From: Desulforamulus hydrothermalis Lam5 = DSM 18033
GTDB taxonomy: Bacteria; Bacillota; Desulfotomaculia; Desulfotomaculales; Desulfotomaculaceae
Length of the DNA: 64,000 nt
Assembly (NCBI RefSeq): GCF_000315365.1
Contig: NZ_CAOS01000003.1
Span: forward strand, 496,001-560,000
Direction of reading: 5' to 3'
Positions 35,838 to 44,539 of the stretch are shown here, in pieces. The notes under the pieces are model-generated. The model saw only the letters and a program-made list of their open reading frames with translations, did no database searches and had not been told where the DNA came from. The position numbers and the translations under genes were made by a program. How positions within the stretch are numbered: position 1 is the stretch's first letter; every line of letters begins with the position of its first letter.

Positions 35838-37931
35838 TCGAGTAGAGTAACGCCGTAGTAATTTGCTACGGCGTTATCCCTCTCACAGAACCGTACGTAC
35901 GGGCCTCGTATACGGCTCCTGATAAACCTCAGTCATTTCTCCCAGAAATGATGCAAAATGCCGACACTATACTTAGTCAGGTCAATTAACCCCATTTCGT
36001 CAAACCACTTGTTGGGTAGGGCCATATTTATTAGCGGACTAGCCGAGTTTCTCCATCTTTGCATGGATATTTTCTCAAATGTCCCCTTATAACCCCGCCT
36101 TCTTAGTGCTTTGTGAAGTTGCTTCCAACTTTTCCATTCTCTCATTTGCTTCATTCGTAGTCGTCGCCTTATCCACTCCATGAGTTGCTCCACTATCTTC
36201 TTGCAGTTTGCCACTCTGAAGTAGTTGCTCCACCCTCTTAGCACTGGATTTAGCCTTCTTATCATTTCTTCAATGTTCATCCCGTGGTTTCTCGGTGTTA
36301 GTTTCTTGATTTTGTCTTTTATACTCTTGATCTTTTTAGGATTTATTGAGATAAACTTTGATCTAATGATAAAGCCTAGATAGGCAACTCCTTTACTCAC
36401 ATTTGTAATGTGTGTCTTCTCCCTGTTGACTGTTAATTTTAATTCGCCTTCAAGGATTTCTGTGGCTATCCGTTTATATTGCTTTGCTTCTTTGAGGGTT
36501 TTGCCGAATATGAGAATGTCATCGGCATAGCGAACGATGCGAATTCCTTTATTCTTCATGGCCTGATCAAAATGGTCTAGATATATATTAGTAAGCAACG
36601 GGGATATTACCCCGCCTTGCGGGCTTCCTAAATCTGTTCCTTCCCAGGCACCATCTTTCATTACTCCTGCAGTGAGGAATTTGCTTATCAGTTTTAGCAC
36701 TTTTCCATCACTGACTTTTCGGGCTACCCCTTTTAGTATTAGTTCATGATCCAGTCGGTCAAAGCATTTCGATAGATCCATGTCTACTACGTGTTCCAGC
36801 CCATATTTGTTAATAAACATCTCTGCCTTGGCTACTGCCTGATGGCAGGATCTATTTGGTCGGTACCCGTAGCTTGAGGGGTGAAAGTCTGGTTCGAATA
36901 TCGGTTGCAAAATGTTGAGTAATGCCTGTTGGACTACCCGGTCCTTTACAGTGGGTATACCTAGCGGCCGCTTACTTCCGTCCGGCTTTGGTATTTCCAC
37001 TCTCAGTACCGGTTGTGGTTCGTATGTGCCGGTTTTCAGTTCATAATGAAGTTGGCTTAGCCGTTCCTCTAGGTTCTCACCGTAGGCTTTCACGGTCACC
37101 CCGTCTGCTCCGGGGGCTCCTTTGTTTGCTCTCACGGCTTTGTATGCCTTTTCGAGGTTTTCAATTCGATAAACCTTGTCTATCAGGCTGTACCATTTCT
37201 TCATTATTTCACCTACTTTCGCTATGCTTCCTTGGTCTCTCCCAATTGTGTGACAGTCTCTTCTTGCAATTTCCCGGCGTTTCTAGCTCTGGGCAATCTT
37301 ACCTTGGATTTATTGCAATACTCTGTCTGGGCGGACGCTAAACCCAGCGAGTTCGTCACTCCCGATTCTAGCGTTCCTCTTGGCATTTCAGCCTTGATTG
37401 TCTTCCCTCTCACAGTTGCCAGATCCGTTAGTTGCATACTTTGGTTTATCTTCGTCCCTTCGCAGATCATAATGGCTTTTGGCTCATTATGGCTCATTGC
37501 AATTAGATGCAATGTCCCCTCAGTTTTGTCCTCAGGTCTGTTACCAGCCTTCATTGGCTGTGGGTTTATCGCTACTACGGACTCATCTGCCACCCAACAC
37601 CACGTCTTCTCTCCCTTGCGTTTCCGCTTGTTTGAGCTTACCTGCAGGGCAGGATGATATTGGGCTTCCCCGGTTAAGTTTGCTTGCCTGAACTTGAACG
37701 CATCCGTCCTAACCTTTCGAGTTATCCAGCTTTTGGGCTTTCCCATATATTGCAAGGTTACCCACTCGATAGGCCAACATCGGTTCGCTTTCGCTATGTT
37801 CCAAGTTCCCTCTTCAGCTTCCTTCAGACCCCACCGTTACCAGTGACGCCCTTGCCTACGAGTTGTCTTCCCGCTGGTTAGGTGACAGGGTTTCTTTCAA
37901 CCCATCGGCTCGGCAAACATGCCGGGCGAAC
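35838..37931 (-). mobile_element. Group II intron, class C
   Basis: On the minus strand the element starts at about 37931 with GTTCGCCCGGC, directly after a rho-independent terminator hairpin, the classic class-C target. It holds a reverse transcriptase/maturase gene (35933-37204) and ends with domain V (about 35880-35918; GAGCCGTAT ... ACGGTTCTGTGAGAG) and a domain VI hairpin (about 35848-35876; AACGCCGTAG / CTACGGCGTT). The 3' end near 35838 is approximate. The 37205-37931 stretch is the structured domains I-III and carries no separate gene. Confidence 0.88.
35933..37204 (-). CDS. ltrA: Group II intron reverse transcriptase/maturase
   Basis: This 423-residue protein contains the RT domain (blocks including PKPDGSKRPLGIPTVKDR, the catalytic YADD in RYADDILIF, and GSPQGGVISPLLTN) and the maturase X domain (RGWSNYFRVANCKKIVEQL). 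There is no C-terminal endonuclease domain, as expected for class C. It helps the intron fold and splice and copies it into new sites. Length is normal and no frameshift is seen, so the intron may still be active. Confidence 0.95.
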   Translation of the reverse strand: MKKWYSLIDKVYRIENLEKAYKAVRANKGAPGADGVTVKAYGENLEERLSQLHYELKTGTYEPQPVLRVEIPKPDGSKRPLGIPTVKDRVVQQALLNILQPIFEPDFHPSSYGYRPNRSCHQAVAKAEMFINKYGLEHVVDMDLSKCFDRLDHELILKGVARKVSDGKVLKLISKFLTAGVMKDGAWEGTDLGSPQGGVISPLLTNIYLDHFDQAMKNKGIRIVRYADDILIFGKTLKEAKQYKRIATEILEGELKLTVNREKTHITNVSKGVAYLGFIIRSKFISINPKKIKSIKDKIKKLTPRNHGMNIEEMIRRLNPVLRGWSNYFRVANCKKIVEQLMEWIRRRLRMKQMREWKSWKQLHKALRRRGYKGTFEKISMQRWRNSASPLINMALPNKWFDEMGLIDLTKYSVGILHHFWEK

Positions 37932-37959
37932 AATAAGGCACCGCTGCCACAGCGGTGCC
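37932..37959 (-). terminator. Terminator hairpin used as intron target
   Basis: GGCACCGCTG / CAGCGGTGCC with a 3-base loop, followed on the minus strand by TTATT and then the intron 5' end. Class-C introns are known to insert just after such stems. The gene it once terminated is not obvious. Confidence 0.75.
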
Positions 37960-38119
37960 TCAGTCTTTGACAAACCTCGGAAAGGGACAAATTTTCAGGC
38001 GTAAAAGCAAAACTTACCTCTTTTACTGCGTTATGTTTTCTTTTATCATCTTAAGCATGCAATTTACCAAGTTTTTTCTTTTTTTATCATATTTTCCTAA
38101 TATGTTAATTGTCAATAGA

Positions 38120-38189
38120 TTTGCCCCGTCTTGTGCAAATAAATTTGCCCCGCCTAAATACCCATGCCGGCAAACACAGACGGGGCAAA
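38120..38189 (-). terminator. Terminator region after the DUF2357 gene
   Basis: AGACGGGGCAAA (38178-38189) can pair with TTTGCCCCG at 38144-38152 or with TTTGCCCCGTCT at 38120-38131, giving two alternative stems. T-rich sequence lies between and after them on the minus strand. Confidence 0.55.
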
Positions 38190-38225
38190 GTGACTTCCAG
38201 ACCACTTTGCCCGGTATGTCCCGCC

Positions 38226-39904
38226 TCACAACCCCCAGACGTCCTGCAGGCGCTCGGCCAACCAGCGGCGCAGGCGCTCGGCCGCCCCGGGACCGGGTAC
38301 CAGGCCAAGTTCGCCGCCCGTAGTGCGGCTGCGCCGGGCCGGGGGGTAGTAGTCATCCGGATAGACGGCCCAGGCCTCGCGCACAGGAAAGTCCCACTCA
38401 TCTTCGAACTGGTGGGGGGAGGTGCGGCTGCGGATAGTGTCGGTGTAGTATTGCTTTTCCTGCAGCTTACGCGGGTCGTGGCTGAAAGTAGCGTCCAAGG
38501 TAATGATCTCGGGCGTAGGCACACCGGGCGGGTAATATTCTATGGCCACGTCCGGACAGTCTTTGCACTGCCAGCTGCCAGCAATACGGTAGGGATATGC
38601 GCCCAGCAGCGCAGCCGGCGAATAATCCAGGCGGGGGTAATGGCGGGCGTACCAGACCAGCAGGTGCCCTCCCCTTTTGGCCTGCAGTTCCACCACACCG
38701 TTTTCCTTCAGGTTGTAATTGAAGCTTTCTTCATCCCCCACCAGTTGCGCCCCGTTTTTGACCAGCGGTACAAAGCCCAGTTCAACCAGTGCACGTACCA
38801 CACTCATAGCCACCCAGTATTCGTACAGGGTATTGATACTGCGGGTATGTACGGGCAGTGCCGCCTCATCCACCGCAATCACCTGGTCGGCCAGACGCAG
38901 GCCGGACTTAAGTCGCCGGGCCAGGCGGCGGGCCTGGCGGTAGAGCGGGTGCAACGTCTGGACGTCCCGGCTCTGGCACAGGGTGAGGACGGGCAAATAG
39001 CGCAAGAAGCTGCTCTGCATCAGGCCATCCATGGTGTTTTCCACTCCGGCCAGATACTGCACCCCACGCCGCGCCCGGGCAGCCTGTTCCAGCACCCACT
39101 CCCGAAATCCGCCCTTAAGCTCGGCTGCCCGGCGGGTCTGATGGGCGATCTCGGCAGCCAGCTGTTTCTTTAAGAGCGTGGCTTCCCGGCGCATTTGCCC
39201 CACCAGCTGAAGCAAAAAGCGGTTGTCCGGCGTGTCGTAGGAGACCACATTTTCCTCCACCGGCAGCAGGGCGGGTAAAAGCACCCGGTCGACCGGCCCA
39301 TCCAGCCACTGCCATTGCCCGGTTCGGCGGGCAGCTTGGTCCAGCATGTGTAGCGAAACACGCCCGGCCCTATGCAGCGGCTTGTGCACCGTAATCCGCT
39401 GTAAAGCGCGTTGCGGGTCGCGCTCAATGCGGCGGAAAAGGGGCAAAAACTCATCCACCACCCGGCGTAACACCTCAAAGCGGGCCGCGGCCGCACCGGG
39501 CGGCAAGTGACGGACCAGTTCCTGCAGATCCCGACCCATACCGTAAAAATCCAGCAAAGAAATATTTTGCACCGTCAGCTCATTGCGCATAAAATTGATT
39601 TGCTGAACCGTGAACTGCCTAACTAGAAAACGCACGGTGAAAACTTTATCCTTCAGCAGTTCCCCGCCGTAGGCCAGGGCCAGCTGGCTTTCGCCCAGGA
39701 ACTTTTGCCCGGCGTACTGCTGTACCTGTTCGCTCTCCGGACGCAACACACCGGGAGTGGCCCGGAAAAAGCGCAGCGGATACCCTCCCAGCCCGGGGTC
39801 GTAGTCCAAGAGCAGGTGTAGTTGGCTGGGATCCAATTCGCCTCCGGGTAGACAATCATAAGTGTGTTCAGGTCGGCCGCTTCAATTTCCGGCGGTTGCT
39901 CCAT
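38226..39904 (-). pseudogene. DUF2357 / McrC-like PD-(D/E)XK nuclease subunit, frameshifted near the N-terminus
   Basis: The main frame (38226-39836) encodes 536 residues with an N-terminal DUF2357 region and a C-terminal PD-(D/E)XK-like domain (CPDVAIEYY, then ITLDATFS, then KLQEKQYYTDT). The true start, at ATG 39904 with GGAG in front, is in another frame (MEQPPEIEAADLNTLMIVYP); adding one G near 39845 joins it to GGELDPSQLHLLLDYD. So as written the gene is broken by a 1-base deletion. The expected (D/E)xK lysine is Thr in LDAT, which may also abolish cutting. It is the nuclease partner of the McrB-like ATPase upstream. Confidence 0.75.
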
Positions 39905-39979
39905 ATCCACTCCGGTTACCGCTGGCCCAGCAGGTAGACCTGTACTTCCTGCAGCGCCGCCGTCAGCCAGTGCGGCAGC

Positions 39980-41851
39980 TCAGATCTGGCCAAGGATGAA
40001 TTCCTCCTCCCTCACCCGCTCATTCAGGCGCTCCACATATTCGCGGCACTGCGGAAAGGCCGTTTCCTCGGCGCCGGGCAGCTTTTCGTCCTCGAAAAAG
40101 CCCAACAGCTGCGCCACCATGTCGGTGTCCGCCCGGCGACTACGGGCCACCTGCAGTTTGGCAAGCACCTTCTGCTTGATCTGGTAGTCCAGGGCAGTGT
40201 AAAAGCCAAAGGCAGCGCTGGTCAGGGCATAGTCCACCCAGCGGATGATCTCGGTGGCCGTGCGGTAACCGAACTGCTGGTCGGCGGCGCGTAAAATGTT
40301 GTTGATACGGCTCAAATAGTCTACCAGCAGGTGGGCTGATTCTTTATTGACCAGGGGCGGCTGCCAGTATTTAAACAATTCTCCCAGGGACTTTAAATCA
40401 ATTTCCTCCAGTTTGATAAAGTTGGAGCGATCCAGCACCTTGTCGCTAAAGGTGTGGGTGGTCTCGTCAATATTCACCGTGCCCGTGATGGACAGATTAG
40501 GCGGTACAGTCACCTCCCGGGGAAAGCGGGGATCCTCCACCGGGTGGTCGTAAAAGCGGATGCACCGCATTTCAGGCGGCAGCTCCATCTTGCTCAAAAA
40601 GTCGGAAAAGTAGTACTCCACCCGAGCTAGGTTCATCTCGTCCAGCAACACCATGTACTGGCGGGGTTGGCGGCTTTGCTGCTTCGCCAGCTTGCATTCC
40701 CGCTGCGCCGCCAGCAGGAACTCGCTGAAGGGCGTGGGTACAAAGGAATTTTGCAAAATGTTGTAGGCACCCAGCAGGCTCTCATTGCTGGTCCAATCGG
40801 GACGCACAGCCACGGGTAAAAGCTCGGCACCGGTAGCCCGGGCATAGGTGAGTACCAGTCGGGTTTTGCCACCACCCGAAATGCCGGCCAGAATAACAAA
40901 GGGTTTGGTCTTTAAACTAATGTGGTAGCGTTTAATAAGGCCGTCGGAATAATACAGACCGGCCGCCCGGGCTTCATCCTGCACCCTAGCCACCACCTCC
41001 TGCAGGGAGCGCTGTTCTTCCTCCAGCACCCTGCCCTGCACCTGAATAGCGGCCGGCGGCGCGACAGACACCACCCCGCCCGCTGTCTTTCCGCCAGTGG
41101 CCAGGCCAGGCGAGCCCCCTTTACCCGTTCGGGCGGCTAATGAACCCGCTTTGGTGCTACCGGAGGCCACGGCCGACCCGACAGACGCACACGCCATGTC
41201 CAGGCCGGTGGGAGTGTCGAGAGCCAGCTGCTCCAGCAGTTCGCGCAGTTTAAGCAGAATTTTCTCCCGCTCTTGGCGCAGGCCGGGCTCCAGATTCATA
41301 CGGGCAAAGACCTCACTGTACATGTCAATTAATATACCCAGGCCGGTGGCCACATAGTTGCGATTAACCCGATGGCAGACACCCCGGCTGCCTTCGGTGT
41401 GGTGCCAGAGAAAATCGTTGTCCTGGCGCGGGTCGGGGAAGCGCAGGGCCCAGCCTTCCAGGGGAGTGAAGGTGTATTCCCAGTCGTCGCCGCTGTAGCC
41501 TACCAGATACCTGTCCACCTGGCCTACCACATATAAGCCGGTAAGGATGTTGCGCCGCCCGCTGCTGGTATAGAAAAAGACCAGCGGGTTTTGCCCCTGC
41601 TTGCAGGCTTGGTACAGCTCAGATACATATCCATCAACATCCACATCACGTCCCCGCTTGTAAAAGGAGGGATGGGCCACATCAAACAGACCCATGTCGT
41701 AGCATTGCTTGATCTGACGGGCACAGTAGTTGGCCCGGAAGTTGGCTGTGGCACCGCAGTCGTGCTTGCGCGGGTTGTCACAGATATTGCCGTCGTAGGC
41801 GCGGTTGTGATTGTTCACTTTCATGATAAGGCAGTTTTCCACCGAGATCAT
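39980..41851 (-). CDS. McrB-like AAA+ ATPase with unrecognised N-terminal domain
   Basis: Motor subunit of a modification-dependent (type IV, McrBC-like) restriction pair. The 623-residue protein has a Cys/His-bearing N-terminal domain (about 1-190) that I cannot name, a low-complexity Gly/Ala/Ser linker, and a McrB-type AAA+ domain: Walker A GISGGGKTR, Walker B MVLLDEMNLAR, and the McrB-type segment GTVNIDETTHTFSDKVLDRSN. The N-terminal domain is where such systems read modified DNA. ATG at 41851 follows AAAGGAG. The end is probably truncated: removing one G near 39988 extends the product by RSELPHWLTAALQEVQVYLL and stops at 39916, just before the DUF2357 start. Confidence 0.8.
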   Translation of the reverse strand: MISVENCLIMKVNNHNRAYDGNICDNPRKHDCGATANFRANYCARQIKQCYDMGLFDVAHPSFYKRGRDVDVDGYVSELYQACKQGQNPLVFFYTSSGRRNILTGLYVVGQVDRYLVGYSGDDWEYTFTPLEGWALRFPDPRQDNDFLWHHTEGSRGVCHRVNRNYVATGLGILIDMYSEVFARMNLEPGLRQEREKILLKLRELLEQLALDTPTGLDMACASVGSAVASGSTKAGSLAARTGKGGSPGLATGGKTAGGVVSVAPPAAIQVQGRVLEEEQRSLQEVVARVQDEARAAGLYYSDGLIKRYHISLKTKPFVILAGISGGGKTRLVLTYARATGAELLPVAVRPDWTSNESLLGAYNILQNSFVPTPFSEFLLAAQRECKLAKQQSRQPRQYMVLLDEMNLARVEYYFSDFLSKMELPPEMRCIRFYDHPVEDPRFPREVTVPPNLSITGTVNIDETTHTFSDKVLDRSNFIKLEEIDLKSLGELFKYWQPPLVNKESAHLLVDYLSRINNILRAADQQFGYRTATEIIRWVDYALTSAAFGFYTALDYQIKQKVLAKLQVARSRRADTDMVAQLLGFFEDEKLPGAEETAFPQCREYVERLNERVREEEFILGQI

Positions 41852-42097
41852 AACAGATGGCTCCTTTCCGGGCGACGCCCGCCGGGTTTTTAGCACAAAG
41901 CATTAAGGCATATATGGTTCTACTGCAAAAAGAGGCTTTTTTTCTTCTCATTTTCCTTTTGCAAAAATTGCTTTTCCAGTAATATTATCGTTAATTTTTT
42001 CAATATAATAGTTGAATTTTTTCTCTGTATGGCCGACAAATCCTTTGGATTATTTGTTGTAAATGCTCAAAGGTATAAAAATTATTAATAATTACTG

Positions 42098-42195
42098 CGT
42101 CAATTTGAAAATATTGTTGTGCCATTGCAGATGGAATGCAGTCATTAGGGCCTTCACTGAAAAACTAAAATCTTTGGAAAACAAAAAAACACCCT
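42098..42195 (+). pseudogene. Relic of a large serine recombinase C-terminal region
   Basis: About 50 bases (including GAAAATATTGTTG and GCCATTGCAGATGGA) match the recombinase fragment at 51470-51520, and with two frame corrections the sequence continues as the family pattern LKSLENKK. Only a scrap of coding sequence remains. The rest of 41852-42313 is AT-rich and holds nothing else I can support. Confidence 0.6.
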
Positions 42196-42313
42196 GGAGA
42201 GTCGCATATTAAGCAGCAAGAACAAATTATTTAATTTGAAAATATAATTGCAAGTTTTCGGTACTTGTTTGGCAGCAAAAATTTACAAAAAAAGAACTGA
42301 CAAAAAGTCAGCC

Positions 42314-42652
42314 CTATACTCCTATCAGTTTTTTCATTACTTTGATTTCCCTTTTATTCTGTGCGGTATCTTCTTTTAAAATATCCACATCTGCAATTAA
42401 GTAGGGTAATTTTCCGTTAATATCATCAAGGCAGTTATTCACCTTTGCAAATTCCACTCTGACTTCCTTCTGGAATTCCTTGGTTTCTTTTGAGTCAGCT
42501 AGAAGCTCTAAAGCAGCGGTCTCCAGACGGTTGAAGCGTTCCTGATTTGCCCTCTCCATCTGCTCCAGTTTAGAGTCAATTACTTCTAATTTCGAGGGTA
42601 TCCCTTCTAAAAGCTCCAGCTTTCCAAGAATCTGCTTTAATAGTTCTTCCAT
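42314..42652 (-). CDS. Small coiled-coil protein, unknown
   Basis: This 112-residue protein is predicted to be almost entirely helical, with heptad-like hydrophobic spacing (LLKQILGKLELLEGIPSKLE, then LEQMERANQERFNRLE) and a basic end (KREIKVMKKLIGV). It resembles short coiled-coil proteins of Clostridia and phages but no named family is recognised. ATG at 42652 follows AGAGGTGG. It lies between the McrBC-like pair and the Wadjet operon, so a defence role is possible but unproven. The stretch 42653-43027 upstream shows no further gene. Confidence 0.6.
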   Translation of the reverse strand: MEELLKQILGKLELLEGIPSKLEVIDSKLEQMERANQERFNRLETAALELLADSKETKEFQKEVRVEFAKVNNCLDDINGKLPYLIADVDILKEDTAQNKREIKVMKKLIGV

Positions 42653-43027
42653 TTAGCACCACCTCTTAATAGTAATTATATCAGCCGGAGCCAGCTTACG
42701 CCAGTCCCAGCTCCTTCTGACATGATATCCGCAGTCTTTAATTATCCTCTCTGATTTGCCCTCTGCCTTCTTTCCGTAACAAAATCCAATGACACTGTTC
42801 TGCTTTCTTACAACCGACCCTGGCTAGGCAGTGTCGTTACCGGGTTACCGGACTATCTTCGGCCAACACCACAAAGGCAATGTGCTTGCAGATCACCTGG
42901 CGGCGCATGTTACAATTGTTGAATAACCCAAGGCCCTTTAATATTTTCTTAGCAATACATAACAAAAGGGTTTTTATTAACCAGGTAGAAATATTGTCAA
43001 AAATAATATATTTTGAGGTTTTATTGC

Positions 43028-44515
43028 ATGAATAACAACTTATTGAAACCAATTGTTGAATTAAGTTATTTAAACGCTCAAAATGTTGACCGTTATCGTT
43101 GTATTATGAGATGCTTTTACGAGCGCCACCGGCGACTACAATATTGGCTGCGGCCGGAAGAAGTATACAAAGGCGTCTTATCTTACGGGTTGCTGGAAAA
43201 TTATACGATGGAACAATGCCAGCAGGACCTCAATCAGTTAGTGGAGTGGAAAAACCTTGTTCCCCAACACGATGGCGGCCGCTCTACCACTGTGGAAGAA
43301 TACTTGCGTAAAAAATTTCGTTATATGATGACACCTTACTCCGTGGAGATTGAACGACTGGTGGTAAACCTGGAGAACATCCGGGGCTACGGTGGCTCAC
43401 TGGAGCCTTCCCTTTTCGAGAGCATCGCCTTGTCACTGCAAAAAATGAAGGAACTCCCCCCGGAAATTACTCCCCAAGAAGCCCTGGCCCTGTGGGAAAA
43501 TATTTACGAAACCTTTACCAAGCTTACCGAAAACGCTGCCGACTATATTGCCAGCCTGCAGAGCAGCAAAACCGAAGAACTAATGCAAACGGAAGCCTTT
43601 TTGGCCTATAAAAATTCTGTTACCGGATACTTACAGGGTTTTGTCCAGGGCCTGCAGCGCCATGCCTATCGCATTGAAGGACTCCTCCCCCTGTTCCAGC
43701 CGGAATTTCTCAGGGATTTCTTTCATAATGTACGTGATGCTCTGGCCTCTCGCCCCCAATTGGATGAGCCGGTAACTCCGGAAGAATACATGCACCGCTT
43801 GCAGACCCAATGGCACAGCCTGAACCGTTGGTTTCTTGGTGAACCCGGCGAAAAAAGTGACGTTTATTATTTGGAGCAAACCACCAAAGATACCATTGCC
43901 CGCATTGTGCGGGCCGCCCTGCGGATTCAGGAAAGACGCCGTTCCGGCATCAGCCGGCGGCGGGAACTGGACTACCTGGGACAGTGGTTTTTCTCCCTGA
44001 CTTCCATCGAGGAGGCTCACCGACTGGCTGCCTACGCCTTTGGCCTGTACCGCTGCCGCCACTTTCAGGGAGAGGATGATAAGGATACCGAATCTACCGA
44101 TATCTCCATGTGGCAGGCCGGCCCCAACATTCGCGGTTTGCGTTCCCGCAGCCGGAAAAAAGGCCGTAGCTCCGGCCCGGACCCGGTGAAAAGCCAGCAC
44201 ACACGGCAACAAAGGGCTAAGGAAGAATACCTGGCTCAGCAGCAACGGCAGGCAGAATTGCTGCAAAAATTTCTGGCCCAGGGGACTGTAACCATTTCCG
44301 ATTTAGACACTGTCCCCGCTGCCACCAGGCAAGTGCTGCTTAGCTGGATCGGCCTGTGTCTGGCCAATAAGTCCAGGCAAATCCGCACACCGGACGGCAT
44401 CGAAATCAGCCTCCTACTGCCGGATCACCGACAGCGCACCATTTTGCACTGTGAAGACGGGGAGCTGGATATGCCCGACTATACCCTTTACTTCCGCCCA
44501 ACCGGCGACCAATAA
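43028..44515 (+). CDS. jetA: Wadjet type II subunit JetA (DUF2397, TIGR02677)
   Basis: Kleisin-like subunit of the SMC-type anti-plasmid complex. The 495-residue protein has winged-helix and long helical segments and the family C-terminus (LSWIGLCLANKSRQIRTPDG ... YTLYFRPTG). In Wadjet the JetABC complex extrudes DNA loops and hands small circular DNA to JetD for cutting (established for the system). ATG at 43028 with GAGG 9 bases upstream. First gene of a tight four-gene operon; 24 bases to jetB. Residue composition is normal and the frame is intact. Confidence 0.9.
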   Translation: MNNNLLKPIVELSYLNAQNVDRYRCIMRCFYERHRRLQYWLRPEEVYKGVLSYGLLENYTMEQCQQDLNQLVEWKNLVPQHDGGRSTTVEEYLRKKFRYMMTPYSVEIERLVVNLENIRGYGGSLEPSLFESIALSLQKMKELPPEITPQEALALWENIYETFTKLTENAADYIASLQSSKTEELMQTEAFLAYKNSVTGYLQGFVQGLQRHAYRIEGLLPLFQPEFLRDFFHNVRDALASRPQLDEPVTPEEYMHRLQTQWHSLNRWFLGEPGEKSDVYYLEQTTKDTIARIVRAALRIQERRRSGISRRRELDYLGQWFFSLTSIEEAHRLAAYAFGLYRCRHFQGEDDKDTESTDISMWQAGPNIRGLRSRSRKKGRSSGPDPVKSQHTRQQRAKEEYLAQQQRQAELLQKFLAQGTVTISDLDTVPAATRQVLLSWIGLCLANKSRQIRTPDGIEISLLLPDHRQRTILHCEDGELDMPDYTLYFRPTGDQ

Positions 44516-44539
44516 CCAGCAGAAAAGAAAGGGAAGCAC

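Noticed and set aside
37222-37755. 177-codon minus-strand frame upstream of the intron maturase
   Set aside because: It lies within the structured RNA domains of the group II intron and has no family match.
38109-39173. 354-codon plus-strand frame opposite the DUF2357 gene
   Set aside because: Antisense shadow; the minus strand carries the recognisable nuclease gene.
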